A stretch of 64,000 nt of DNA from Lentisphaeria bacterium. Its GTDB lineage: Bacteria; Verrucomicrobiota; Lentisphaeria; Victivallales; Victivallaceae. The stretch's first letter is position 1, and the number at the start of each line of letters is the position of its first letter. The translations under genes and the position numbers were made by a program. Shown piece after piece: positions 19,173 through 29,165 of the stretch. Below the pieces are notes generated by a model. It searched no databases, had not been told where the DNA came from, and saw only the letters and a program-made list of their open reading frames with translations. Location: NCBI GenBank assembly GCA_022009855.1, contig CP091727.1, positions 2,976,001 to 3,040,000 of the forward strand, read 5' to 3'.

Positions 19173-22100
19173 ATGAAACAAATCTGGATTTTTTTACTGC
19201 TTGCCGCAGCGATGTTCCCCGGGCGGAAGCGGAGATCCGGCGGTACACCGATACCGCTTCGCTCAAAAAATCGGGAGTCACCTGGTATGCGGCAACCGGA
19301 CACACGTTTCAGCCGGAGGTTTCGACCGAAGTGAAGACTCCGGACGGGGAAAATTCTCTGGCTCTGAAAATCGTCCAGTCCCCCGCCGATGGGAAGTCTT
19401 TCGGCAAACAGGTCAATTTTCTGCACAAGGGCGTGGTCGGGAAGGGGTGGAAATACCGGATCAGTTTTTTCTACAAGGGAGTGTCCCCGGAAGCATCTCC
19501 TATGTGGCGGCGCGGCAGTATCCGCCCTATTCCGCCATCGGGAAACGGACCGGACGCACGTTGAAGGTGACCACCGGCTGGCAGAAGGAGGTGCGGGAGT
19601 TCACCGTCGAGGACGAGGCCGGGCGCCGCTGGCGTTTCCCCGCTTCATGGTGGGGCTCTATCCGGGCGGCGGCACCATCTACCTCGGGCCGGTCACGGTG
19701 GAGCGGCTGGACCGCAGCTATGAATCGCTCCTTTCGAACCGCTGGCGGTGGCTTGCCGATCCGGGGAACAAACTGCCGGTCGACCGGATTCCGGAAGGCG
19801 TCGCTCCGGCGGAACTGCGTGGAAACTCCTTCGATATCGCGCAGGCGGAAGGAGGTTTCCAACCGAAGGCGTGTGCAGTGTTCTATCAGGAGTTCACCGC
19901 TCCAGCCGACGGAGAGATGACGCTCGGGATGGCGGCCGACTGGTGCTTCGCCTGTTATATCAACGGTGAGCTCGCATACAATACGCTCAAGCAGGGGAAT
20001 CTCTCGCAGGATTATGCGCCGGAGAATCACGTGTTCAATGTTCCGGTCCGCAAGGGGCGGAACCTGATCGCGGTGAAGGTGTTCGCCGGTTCGAAGGGGT
20101 GGCGGTTCGTCTGCGGGAAGGTCCCGGCGGTCTCCGGCAACCCAGCGCTGGCGCGGCTGTTCAAGCCGGCGGCGGGGAAGGAGTTCCGCCCGGTCGATCC
20201 GGCCCGTTTTCTCGAAGTGAAGCCGGGGACGGCGCTGGATTTCTCGCAGTTGACGGAGCGCCATCTCCCCGCTGGGAAGTTCGGGCGGCTTGTCGTCCGT
20301 GAGGACGGGCGGCCCGCGTTCGAACAGCGGAAGGAGAAGCCGGTGCGCTTTTTCTCCTTCAACTGGTGCATCAGCGGCATGTGGCGGCCGGAGTATCACA
20401 AGTGGGACAAAACGAAAATGGACCGCTTTGCCGACGCGGTGCTGCGCCGCGGCTACAATCTGGTGCGCATCCATATTCCGGAACGGTTTTTCGTGGGCTG
20501 GGATATTCTGGCGAAATACCGCAAAAACACCGAGAAGGATGTCTCGATTCCGCAGACCGTCGCGGAGTTGGAGGAGGTGCTGGACAAAGGCAATCTCGAC
20601 CGCTTCGACTACCTCGTTGCCGCATTCCGCAAACGGGGCATCTACGTCACCTTCGACCTGGCGGGACGGGCGATGATCACCCGTGTCGGCACCGCGTCGC
20701 ACGAGAACGGCTTCAAGGCGCACCTCTTTCACAGTCAGGTTCACCGCAATCACTGGAAGCTCTTCACCGACTATTTGATGAAACATGTCAACCCCTACAC
20801 CGGAACCGCCTACCGGGATGAACCGGCGATTGTGCTGGTGAACTTCATCAACGAGCAGGATCTGCGGTTTGCCTCCGGACTGGCCTTTCTGACCGGACCG
20901 TTCCGGGAGAGTCTGCGGGCGAAGTACCGGAGCGATGCGGCGCTGTCGGCGGCGTGGGGCGTGCCGATCACCTTCGACACGGTTCCGGAGATCACCGAGT
21001 CGAATCTGCGCGGCGGCGGCCGTCGGGCGCAGGACACCGGCGAATTCCTGATTGCGACCATGCGGGAGATGACCAGCTGGTTCTACCGGACCATCCGGGA
21101 AGCCGGGTATCCGGGGCTGGTCAACCACTGGGACATGATCATGCGGACTCTGGAGCTGCCGGGACGCGCGTTGCTGCCGGTGGTGGCGCAGCACACTTAC
21201 TTTTCTCATCCCAATTCGGTGCCGCCGCTCGGAGTCATTCCGAAGAGCGTGCGGCCGAACTCCTTTGTCGGGAATCACGCCTCCGACTGCGTGACCGGTC
21301 AGGGGAGTTCGCTCAAATCGAGCTATTTCCGCGCGGCGGCAGCGGCGCGCTTCCTCGATCGGCCGTTCTTTATCACCGAGTACTCCCACAGTGCGCCGAA
21401 CCGTTTCCGGCATGAACGCGGCCTGTACTTCTCCTGCTACGCCGCGTTGCAGGACTGGAGCGCGCTGGTGTCGCACGCCGACACGGTCCGGCTCCATCTG
21501 GATCCCTTCCTGAAATTCGACAGCGCTTACGACCCGATTTCGCGGGTGAACGAGGCGCTGACCGCGTTGATCTACCTGCGCGGCGATGTGAAGAGTGCGC
21601 CCCATTCGGTGGCGCTGGAGATGAAGAGTGAAACGCTGTTTCCCAACCACTACCTTGCCGCCGTCGGCGACGACTACGCGAAACTCGCCTTCGTGACCCG
21701 GCTCGGCATTCTCTACCCGGAGATCAAGCCGCTGGAGCCGGTGGGAAGGCCGACCCGACGGTGACGATCGTGCCGGACGCCTTTTCGCCGCTCTCGGTTT
21801 CGCAGTGGTACGTGCAGGCGGCCACCTCGCAGAATGGAAAAGAAAAGGAGCTCTTCCCGCTGCTGCGCCGCCGGGGAATCCTCTCCGCCGCCAATCCGAC
21901 CGACCCGGCAAAAGGGATTTACGTGAGCGAAACCGGGGAACTGATCCTGAACACCGCCGCCGAAACGACTGACCGTGGTGACGCCGCGCCTGGAGGGGGC
22001 GATCGTGAAGAAGGATCAGCCGGTCGAACTGGGAGCGCTTTCCATCCGTCGCTGTACGCTCCCGGCGTCGGTGGCGCTGGCGGCCCTCGACGGAACCCGG

Positions 22101-22412
22101 CCGCTGAAGGAGGCGAAGCGACTGTTGCTCATGTTTTCCACCAATGCGTTCAACACCGGGCAGATCTTCGATACGAAGGAGCAGCGGATCTGCTTTGAAT
22201 CGGGTAATTACCCGGCGCTGATCGAAGCGGGGAAACTGGAGTTTGCCTTTGACAACGCGGACCGTGGAACGCCGGAGGTGTGGGCGCTTCACTTCGACGG
22301 CACCCGTTCGGAGAAACTTCCGGCGACGGTGCGGGAGGGGAAACTGCTTCTGCAACTTGATACCTCGAAACTGAAGAATGGAGCAGCTTTCTTTGAGATC
22401 GTGTACCGTTGA
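19173..22412 (+). CDS. Secreted clan GH-A-like glycoside hydrolase (frameshifted)
   Basis: Start at 19,173 after AAGGAGAAAGG: MKQIWIFLLLAAAMFP is a signal peptide. Adding one G at about 19,220 leads on to AEAEIRRYTDTASL. Two more shifts follow near 19,490 and 19,630, then a long open stretch. The catalytic barrel starts about RFFSFNWCISGMWRP; the acid/base Glu is likely in VNFINEQDL and the nucleophile in PFFITEYSHSAPN, the usual GH-A arrangement. N-terminal part looks like a carbohydrate-binding sandwich, and the C-terminus (to 22,412, with shifts at about 21,760 and 21,970) is another beta domain. About 1,080 residues in total. Substrate is not predictable; it probably acts outside the cell. 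Confidence 0.75.
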
Positions 22413-22575
22413 CTGAAGAGGTTCGTCGCCGCCGTACAGGAGCCGTTGCCGGGGGCGCGGGGGCCGTGTTTCTGAGTCGCAGGAAGCGAAAAAAGTGGAT
22501 TTTCCGTGGAGCATTACTTGTATTCACATATAGTTCATGTATATTAAATGATGCAGTTGCCTGGGTGACTGTAGT
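22413..22575. other. Short spacer before tRNA-Pro
   Basis: No gene is seen. It should contain the tRNA promoter; a TATATT-like box lies near 22,548. Confidence 0.35.
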
Positions 22576-22653
22576 CGGGATATAGCGCAGCCTGGTCTAG
22601 CGCGTTTGACTGGGGTCAAAAGGTCGAGAGTTCAAATCTCTCTATCCCGACCA
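22576..22653 (+). tRNA. tRNA-Pro (anticodon GGG), host of island integration
   Basis: The acceptor stem CGGGATA pairs with TATCCCG, followed by A and an encoded CCA. D-arm (GCGC...GCGC) and T-arm (GAGAG TTCAAAT CTCTC) fold normally. The anticodon stem TTTGA/TCAAA encloses only six bases, CTGGGG; seven are expected. The duplicated 3' part at 36,363 has one more G, which restores a 7-base loop and the GGG proline anticodon. The missing G in the G4 run (22,612-22,615) is probably a sequence indel. If real, this tRNA would be defective. Confidence 0.85.
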
Positions 22654-22658
22654 TTTTT
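22608..22658 (+). repeat. attL, direct repeat of tRNA-Pro 3' part
   Basis: Bases 22,608-22,658 (anticodon loop through CCA and a short T-run) recur at 36,363-36,414, identical except for one G in a homopolymer. The tRNA is complete on this side, as usual when an element integrates and rebuilds the 3' end of its target tRNA. Confidence 0.9.
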
Positions 22659-22665
22659 ATTGCTT

Positions 22666-22709
22666 AAAATCAACGAGTTATAAAAAAATCTCGTTGATTT
22701 TCTTTTTTA
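22666..22709 (+). terminator. Rho-independent terminator after tRNA-Pro
   Basis: A perfect 12-bp stem (22,666-22,677 with 22,690-22,701) with an A-rich loop is followed by a T-rich run. It sits 13 bases after the tRNA, inside the island. Confidence 0.8.
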
Positions 22710-22944
22710 TAAATTAGCATAGATATTCTATATTTCTTCTCATTTCCGGTCATTTCTTGTCCTTATTATGTTCCATTTTCCAAGTTTCATACAAGTGGAT
22801 TTCTGAGCTCAATTGGAAAATGTTTTGAGGTAGAGCGAAAAACTATTCCAAGTATTATCCGAAGAGGCAATGGAGTTCAGCAGAAATCCACCCATTCAGA
22901 CGGTTTCGTGGAAGTCAATGTTTTTACCGGAACTCCATAGGCGT

Positions 22945-24049
22945 TCAGGAATGCGCTACTGTGGCGTCCGGTTTTCTTCCCCATTTGATTTCGAATGGCT
23001 GAAGCTGATCGCCCTGCTTGACGATCAAATCGACTTCAGCTCTATCCCGATTGCGCCAGAAATAGAGCTCTACGGGATTTTCAGCCAGTAAATTCCGCTT
23101 GGCGATTTCCGCAATCAAATAATTCTCGAACAACTTTCCAATATCAGAACGGTTCTCGGTGGGATCAAAAGCATTCAAGATGGCATTGCGAATGCCGGTA
23201 TCCCAGAAGAAAATTTTCTTACTCTTGGCAATTTCCTTCCGAGGATTGGTACTGTATGCGGGAAGTCGGAACAATACAAAGGTCTCTTCCAAAAGGTCAA
23301 GATAACGGTCAACCGTCGCCCGTGCAATCCCGAGCTGCTGCGCCAAATTCATTGGTGGATACTTCGGAACCGGCTTGATGTGCCAGCAACGTCAGAAGTT
23401 GTCGAATCAGATCAGGTGTTTTAACCAGTCCCGCTTGCAAAATATCCTTCCACAAATAATCCCCCGCAAGTTCCCGCAGAAGTTCGACCTTGTTATCGGA
23501 AACCACCACTTCAGGATAGCCGCCGAATACCATTGACCGAACCAAGGCGACTCGAAATTGAGCAGCGAAATGCTCTTCCACGATCGGCATGGTATATTCC
23601 GGCTGCATCCAGCTTTCCGCAGCCAACGACTCGGAAAGCACAAAAGGCGGCAATTGAATTTTGAGATTACGCCCGGTCAGGCTTTCCGTCGCTTGTGAAA
23701 GCAAATTCAAACTTGATGATCCCAGTAAAACAAACTTTACCGGCAATTGGGAATCATACCATCCCTTGACGATTCGGGCACACTCCGGCTCCCGCTGTGC
23801 CTCATCAATGATCAAAACTTCTGGATTGCCGAGGGTTTTCAGCCCATCAATCGGAGGCAATACGGAAGCCGCCTTGAACCGAGCCACATCAAATGGAATA
23901 TCAAAATTGAGCATCACGGCATTCCGTGCCTTCAAAGCCTCAGCAACCAGCGTGGTTTTCCCAACCTGCCGAGCCCCAATCACAATAGCGATTTTCCCAC
24001 TCTCCAAGATTTTCAAAAACCGAGGTAACGCTTTTCTGCTGATAAGCAT
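22945..24049 (-). CDS. AAA ATPase with DUF4143 domain
   Basis: MLISRKALPRFLKILESGKI leads into Walker A VIGARQVGKTTLV, Walker B EVLIIDEAQRE and a sensor LLGSSSLNL: the AAA_14 domain. The C-terminal DUF4143 part has MNLAQQLGIARATVDRYLDL (helix-turn-helix-like), KIFFWDTGIRNAI and AEVDLIVKQG with a nuclease-fold look. A one-base shift at about 23,345 separates the halves; joined length is about 368 residues. These widespread ATPases are of uncertain function. A near-perfect inverted repeat directly upstream (24,086-24,135) may be its operator. Confidence 0.8.
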
Positions 24050-24085
24050 GATCAGAACTCCTTATTATTGCCATTTTCAATAGCA

Positions 24086-24135
24086 ATATACACCATTATT
24101 TTGCAAAGTCAATATTGCAAAATAATAGTGTATAT
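24086..24135. promoter_or_regulatory. 20-bp inverted repeat, putative operator
   Basis: 24,086-24,105 and 24,116-24,135 are complementary with one mismatch and a 10-base spacer. The pair starts 37 bases upstream of the DUF4143 ATPase start, where a promoter should be, so an operator for that gene is likely. Confidence 0.5.
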
Positions 24136-24606
24136 CGAATCATAAAGCAATACTCTACAGATAACTATCACATAAGAACAAATTTCAAGTTGAATCAAAA
24201 ATCTGTACAGCTCGTTTACATTCCTCAATTTTTACATTTTCCAAAACTCAATTTTCCTAAAAAAATTTTTTGACCGCCTCAAGGCGAAGGTTATCCATAT
24301 TGGGATTTTCTCGTATAGGCGACACATTTCAGATTCTCTGTGTCACGGTATTTTTGAATTTCGTCCATTGAGTTATTGATGGATCAAAATAACTGATTTT
24401 TTGAAATCTGTCCATTCTTTGGAACCCGTCCAAATTCTGTCTTTTCTCGCCCTAAATTCTCCCTTTTTTGAAACGGTTTTATATTATTATCGATAATTAT
24501 ATAAATACCCTAAAAATACTAATAATTTTATCTATATTTAGACTTGAAATCTGCGAGCCATGGTATATCTTAAGTTATTGTAATATCAATACTTTAAGAG
24601 GTAAAA
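24136..24606. other. Non-coding AT-rich spacer before amidoligase
   Basis: No gene is seen in these about 470 bases. Loose repeats of the type tcgtccatt/ctgtccatt/cccgtccaa occur at about 24,361-24,430. An AT palindrome lies at 24,477-24,505 (separate entry). Transcription of the amidoligase gene presumably starts within it; its ATG follows AAGAGG. Confidence 0.45.
24477..24505. promoter_or_regulatory. AT-rich palindrome centred on TATCGATA, copy 1
   Basis: The segment reads nearly the same on both strands around TTATCGATAA. A very similar palindrome occurs at 27,130-27,160 and a half-site-like version at 27,172-27,192. Copy 1 is about 100 bases upstream of the amidoligase gene. Shared occurrence on both sides of the same gene block suggests a common regulator. 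Confidence 0.5.
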
Positions 24607-25500
24607 ATGGACAAAATTGCAGAACTTTCAGGAATGCGGTTTGGAGTTGAAATCGAAACTATCGGAATCAGCAGAAAAGACACCGTTTCAGCCATTCTGA
24701 CAGTGGTTGGCGGTGAAGTCAAGCATGAGGGCGGTTCTTATGATAAGTGGAGCTGTGCGGCTCCTGACGGTCGTAAATGGAATGCTGTTTCCGATGCTTC
24801 GATTGGTCGTTGGAATGCGGAGGTCGTTTCTCCGATTTTGAACTATCCTGACGACATTTCAGTTCTGCAAAATGTGATTCGAGCAATCAGAAAAGCTGGC
24901 GGCAAAGTCAATTCGAGCTGTGGTATTCATGTTCATGTCGATGCCTCGTGCCTCGACGGGCGGCAATTGGGAAACCTCGCTAAAATCGTCTATAAGCAAG
25001 AGCCGTTAATTCTGCATGCACTTCAAATTTCTGAGGCTCGGTTGAACAGCTATACGAAACCTATGGAGGATAGTTTTATTGCCAATGTTGATAAATACCG
25101 TCCGAAGTCATTGGAGCAACTCGGCAAGCTGTGGTATGAGGATAATGACGACCACCATACAGAACACTACCATTCATCAAGGTATCACGGTGTGAATTTT
25201 CATAGCCTCTACTACCGTGGAACTGTTGAATTCAGATGGTTTGAAGCGACATTGCATGCTGGAAAGGTGAAGTCCTATATTCAATATTGTCTTCTGCTTG
25301 TCAACCGTGCAAGAGAAGTGAAATTCGCTGCCTCAAAGAAGCGTTGCCTCTCCATGGAATCGGCAAAGTATGATTTGAGAGTTCACCTCTTGAGAATCGG
25401 AGCCATTGGCGATGAATATAAAACCATGCGTCATTTCTTACTGGAAAATATGCCTGGTTGCGCCAGCTATAAACACAAACCTGAATCGAAAGTTGCTTGA
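24607..25500 (+). CDS. Putative amidoligase (Amidoligase_2 family)
   Basis: This 297-residue protein has the family's landmarks: MRFGVEIETIG near the N-terminus (metal/ATP-binding Glu pair), SSCGIHVHVDAS in the centre, and GTVEFRWFEATLHAGKV near residue 215. The fold is glutamine synthetase-like, and the family is predicted to form amide bonds between a carboxylate and an amine using ATP. The next gene, starting 1 base after the stop, is a class II glutamine amidotransferase, which could supply ammonia. The gene is intact and AAGAGG precedes the start. Substrate is unknown: peptide, protein or small molecule are all possible. Confidence 0.85.
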   Translation: MDKIAELSGMRFGVEIETIGISRKDTVSAILTVVGGEVKHEGGSYDKWSCAAPDGRKWNAVSDASIGRWNAEVVSPILNYPDDISVLQNVIRAIRKAGGKVNSSCGIHVHVDASCLDGRQLGNLAKIVYKQEPLILHALQISEARLNSYTKPMEDSFIANVDKYRPKSLEQLGKLWYEDNDDHHTEHYHSSRYHGVNFHSLYYRGTVEFRWFEATLHAGKVKSYIQYCLLLVNRAREVKFAASKKRCLSMESAKYDLRVHLLRIGAIGDEYKTMRHFLLENMPGCASYKHKPESKVA

Positions 25501-25501
25501 T

Positions 25502-26264
25502 ATGTGTGGTCAATGTGGAATCATTTTGGGTAAAAAAGCGTCGGACTCGGGAAGAGTTGGAGGCTCTCGGCAATATGTTCACTGAGTTGTTGAGGTATAA
25601 TGAGTGTCGTGGTCGTGATGCGACGGGAATTTTCATTGCCGATCAGAGTGGGGCAGGAAAAATATTGAAAGCTCCGATTTCGGCGATGTACTTGACAGAA
25701 TCAATAGAATATCAGGAAGCAATCCAGAGTATCAGTAATAAAACTATTGCCTTGCTTGGGCATACTCGGTTTCGGACGGTGGGGACTCCCATGGTCAATG
25801 TGAATAACCATCCTATTGAGAGTTCACATTGCGTCGGCACTCACAACGGAACTATTTCCAATCATCATGAATTATTTCAGAAATTCAATTGGCAACGGAT
25901 TGGACAAGTCGATTCGGAGGTGATTTTTCGATGTGCGGATTCCTGCATTCATGATGGAAAACTCTGCATGGGGGAATTTTCGGAAAAACAGAAAGAATTT
26001 CGTGGCACCATGTCATTTCTTCTTTTCAATCGTCAAGAGCCCACAGCTATTTATGTTGGTATCGGCAATATGCCGCTCTGCCTCCGGTATCATCCGAAAC
26101 TGCGTTGCTTATGTTATTCTTCTGAATCGATGCCTTTGGTGATGACTGGAAAAGGATACAAGGGATGGCGGCTTTTTCTGAAATCAGCCATGACACTTTA
26201 TCGGTTTGATACTGATGATTTGGAGAAGTGGGATTCTGTTCCAATGACTTTCAATATTTCGTGA
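25502..26264 (+). CDS. Class II glutamine amidotransferase
   Basis: Start at 25,502 gives MCGQCGIILGKK with the N-terminal nucleophile Cys2. The frame shifts at the A6 run 25,532-25,537; with one A removed it continues RRTREELEALGNMFTELL and then the family motifs GRDATGIFI, GHTRFRTVG, NNHPIES and HNGTISNHHEL. Joined length about 254 residues, a stand-alone Ntn-hydrolase glutaminase domain with no synthase domain attached. It would release ammonia from glutamine for the adjacent amidoligase. Coupled spacing supports co-translation. Confidence 0.8.
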
Positions 26265-26384
26265 ATGGAAGTGTATAGAAAAGGGTATCGAAAAATCAGA
26301 GAAAATCACGCTCAGAAAAACGATGAAAACTGTTGTCAAAAAAATGGTCGTTTATTTGACAGCTTCAAAATGGAGATTTGAAAA

Positions 26385-26959
26385 ATGCGCTGTGTCATTT
26401 ATACCCGGGTCAGCACGGAAGACCAAACTGTAGAAAACCAGATATCACAGTTGAAAGAATATGCTGAACGTCAGAACTGGAACGTCATTGACATTGTTTC
26501 AGATGTTGCTTCTGGAGGGAAATCGGCAAATGAACGTTCTGGCTTGAAAAAGTTCTTGCCATGGCAAGGCAGAAAAAATTCGATGTTCTGTTATTTTGGA
26601 GCCTCGACCGCTTTTCTCGTGAAGGCTCTCGGAAAACTTTGGAGTATTTGAGCAAGCTGGATGACTTTCAGGTAAAGTGGCACAGCTACTCTGAGGAATA
26701 TATTTCAAGCCTCGGCATTTTCGCTGATGCCATCATCAGCCTCATGGCTTGCCTTGCCAAACAGGAACGGGTTCGGATTTCGGAAAGAACCAAAGCTGGA
26801 CTTGAAAGGGTTCGCAGCAGAGGAAAAAAACTTGGTCGTCCTCAAACTGCCGATGTCGCCGCAATCAGGGAGCTTCGCCAGCAAGGATTCAGCCTTGCTC
26901 AAATCGCTCTTCGCTGTAATATATCAAGGGCAAGAGTTCATCAAATCGTTTCAGCCTGA
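26385..26959 (+). CDS. Small serine resolvase/invertase
   Basis: MRCVIYTRVSTEDQTVENQI carries the catalytic Ser; later parts are FWSLDRFSREGSRKTLEYL and a C-terminal helix-turn-helix (GFSLAQIALRCNISRARVHQ). One A is missing from the A5 run at 26,547-26,551; adding it gives a continuous protein of about 191 residues. Resolvases act at short inverted or direct sites. The TATCGATA-type palindromes on either side of this gene block are possible sites, though this is speculative. Confidence 0.85.
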
Positions 26960-27129
26960 ATTCGATTCAATTTTTTTTGAAAAAATAAAACGAATCCATT
27001 TCCCCAAAAGTGTCTTTCTTCGGCTTTCATCTCCAGAACTTTCTGATCAAAGGCACTGCAGGTGACCGAGAAAAGAGACACTTTTTCCTATTACCGACTC
27101 CGCTTCTATTTCTTTTTAGCTCACAACGA

Positions 27130-27192
27130 TTTTTATATTATTATCGATTATAATATAAAGGCTTGCCAAAAATCATTATCGAAAATAATATA
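27130..27192. promoter_or_regulatory. AT-rich palindrome copy 2 and half-site
   Basis: 27,130-27,160 repeats the palindrome of 24,477-24,505 with small changes around ATTATCGATTATAAT; 27,172-27,192 has a related cattatcgaaaataatata. They lie just beyond the 3' end of the lipoprotein gene (read from the right) and after the resolvase gene. Confidence 0.5.
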
Positions 27193-27197
27193 CGAGA

Positions 27198-28043
27198 TCA
27201 GTTAATCCGCTCCGTTGTCCAATGATTGATCAGAACGGAGTCAGAGTTGGGGACCTGATAGTTGAATTCCTTCTGCTGAAACACTCCTGCTTTATCAAGG
27301 AAAGACACTTTCACCATCCTGTCATTGATTGAAAGCCCTTGTATAGTGATTTTTTTGCCGATGAGGTGATTGGCAATATTTCCCCCATTCTTCCAGATGG
27401 ATAAGTTGCTTTCCGTTCCCATGCCGAAGCTGGATATTACGCCATAATTTGTCGGTTCAATAATTCCAATATGAAAAGTGTCTTTCCCAATCACCATCTT
27501 CCGACAAAATGGGATATTAAGTTGAGCGATGGTTTCGAATTTCGGTCTGCCGTCTTCCCATTTCTCATCCGGAATAGTAAAATCCAACTCGCCATGTTTC
27601 AGAGAAATAACTTTCCCTTGAAAGTGAACAGGCGCATTCCGCATGGCGATGAATGCTTGCCGCACTTCTTCAGGAGCGGTCAATTCTAAAAAACGATTTT
27701 TCAGCCGGGATTCTTCACGTTGACTCTGCATCATCGGAGCAATCGAACCATCACCCATGGATTCAGCATTGCGACGATCCATCAAGCGTTGCCATTCGGC
27801 TTGGTCTATGAGAAGTTTGATACGCTCAGGTTTGGAAAGAGTGGAGAGTTTGTTGTCGAGAGCGGCTGCCACCTGTTCCTCGGCAAGCGCCGCCAAGCCT
27901 CCTGCGGCTCCGTTCATTTCCAGTTGCGTTGTTGCGTTGTCAAGCTCTGCTTCGGCAGTTTGCCGTTCGATTGTATCCCATTGCGGAACTTGAACACAGC
28001 CAGTACACAGCAGCAATGCTATCCCGACAAGACTTTCCCTCAT
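27198..28043 (-). CDS. Lipoprotein of unknown function
   Basis: MRESLVGIALLLCTGC is a lipoprotein signal peptide with the lipobox LCTGC, so the mature 267-residue protein should be anchored to a membrane through Cys16. The N-terminal part is helical and Ala/Glu rich; the C-terminal half is beta-rich (HFQGKVISLKHGELDFTIPD, KKITIQGLSINDRMVKVSF). No family is recognised. It is last in a four-gene operon and its ATG overlaps the preceding stop by one base. Confidence 0.7.
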   Translation of the reverse strand: MRESLVGIALLLCTGCVQVPQWDTIERQTAEAELDNATTQLEMNGAAGGLAALAEEQVAAALDNKLSTLSKPERIKLLIDQAEWQRLMDRRNAESMGDGSIAPMMQSQREESRLKNRFLELTAPEEVRQAFIAMRNAPVHFQGKVISLKHGELDFTIPDEKWEDGRPKFETIAQLNIPFCRKMVIGKDTFHIGIIEPTNYGVISSFGMGTESNLSIWKNGGNIANHLIGKKITIQGLSINDRMVKVSFLDKAGVFQQKEFNYQVPNSDSVLINHWTTERIN

Positions 28044-28300
28044 TATTTCTCAATATCCTTTCCTTCAATTAGCTTATATAACCGTTGATATTCCTTGGGA
28101 TTATCAGAAACAGCCATTACCTTGAGAGCCGTCCGCAATTCAGTAATAAGTTCATCATCTTCCCTCAAGCGTTGCAATCGCAATCGACATCGGCGACAGA
28201 AAAGCAAATGGAACCAGCAGCAGAATCGAAAAAGGCGAGGCAATCTCCGATGATAGTATTTTTCCCATAACGCTTCGTCATTGTGCATGTCATGAATCAT
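28043..28300 (-). CDS. Small protein with H-x3-C-x2-C motif (zf-HC2-like)
   Basis: This 85-residue protein contains FHLLFCRRCRLRLQRLREDD, the H..C..C spacing of anti-sigma zinc-finger (zf-HC2) proteins, but has no clear membrane segment. It is coupled to the lipoprotein gene (TAATG) and starts 12 bases after the GYF gene upstream. An internal Met at 28,288 could be the real start. Function is unknown; an anti-sigma-like or structural zinc role is possible. Confidence 0.55.
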   Translation of the reverse strand: MIHDMHNDEALWEKYYHRRLPRLFRFCCWFHLLFCRRCRLRLQRLREDDELITELRTALKVMAVSDNPKEYQRLYKLIEGKDIEK

Positions 28301-28312
28301 AATTTTGAACTA

Positions 28313-29164
28313 TCAGTACAAATCTTTTGTCTGTAAAGTAAGATTATGCTCAGGACATCGCAGAATCGTTTTATTGCTTCTGATTGTCACTCCCTCTCCT
28401 GTATATTCATAGTTTTTTGAGGTTGTAGGGCACTTATTCATGTAATCGTCCCCCAATGATTCAAGAGAAACTGGCAGTCTGCCATTATGCGTTTCTGCAT
28501 ATTTACTAATCCGATAATTAAGTTCTCTGATATTAACCTTGCATGCTATATCCAATAAGCGACTGCGATTGTGAAGCATGTTAATGAACAAAACACATTC
28601 AAGCGCAATGATGCTTATTGAAATTATTGAAAATAGAATGAGCTTGGCTCTTCTTGACAGTTTTTGGGAAGTTTGGAAATATGATTCCCATCTAAAAAAG
28701 AACAGAGCTGCAATAAAAATGAGATTGAACAGAAAAATTCGAAAGCTAACCAAGAAAAGAGGAATGACCAATAATCCGAACAAAAGTAGGTGATATGCTT
28801 TTCGAACTCGTTCCGATATGACGATTTCATGGAAATATTCAAATCGAAAAAACGGCTTCCAATCATCCAAGCCGTCAATCCAAAGTAAGGTGTTGGATTT
28901 AATGATTCCTTGTCGGAATAAGAGTTTTATTTTTCCTTGATTGACCGGTCCCAGAGAATTATTATTGCGCTGATAAAACCATACTTGAGAATCAGTTTTT
29001 ATCAACAGATCGTCATGTATCAACAGTTGCCGCAACTTACGCTGTCTCTTTTCGGACCAATATTTCAATAATCGAAAAATTCCATAAATTGCCCCATATA
29101 CCAATACCGATAAGATGAGCCAATTCGTGAATATGCCTAAAAGCAATTGAAACATCATTAACAC
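28313..29164 (-). CDS. GYF_2-domain membrane protein
   Basis: This 283-residue protein begins with a transmembrane helix (LLLGIFTNWLILSVLVYGAI). Then comes a GYF_2/DUF4339 domain of the form VWFYQRNNNSLGPVNQGKI, LLWIDGLDDWKPF, and three more hydrophobic segments. The C-terminal soluble part (ELNYRISKYAETHNGRLPVS, then CPTTSKNYEYTG) resembles the C-terminal region of pilin-like proteins. GYF_2 domains are common in membrane proteins of this phylum group and probably mediate protein contacts. Starts at 29,164 or 29,155. Confidence 0.7.
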   Translation of the reverse strand: MLMMFQLLLGIFTNWLILSVLVYGAIYGIFRLLKYWSEKRQRKLRQLLIHDDLLIKTDSQVWFYQRNNNSLGPVNQGKIKLLFRQGIIKSNTLLWIDGLDDWKPFFRFEYFHEIVISERVRKAYHLLLFGLLVIPLFLVSFRIFLFNLIFIAALFFFRWESYFQTSQKLSRRAKLILFSIISISIIALECVLFINMLHNRSRLLDIACKVNIRELNYRISKYAETHNGRLPVSLESLGDDYMNKCPTTSKNYEYTGEGVTIRSNKTILRCPEHNLTLQTKDLY

Positions 29165-29165
29165 C

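Noticed and set aside
19527..22514. Very long minus-strand open frame (995 codons) opposite the secreted hydrolase
   Set aside because: It is Arg/Pro/His-rich without motifs or ribosome site, and lies fully antisense to a frame with clear enzyme motifs. High GC content explains the lack of stops.
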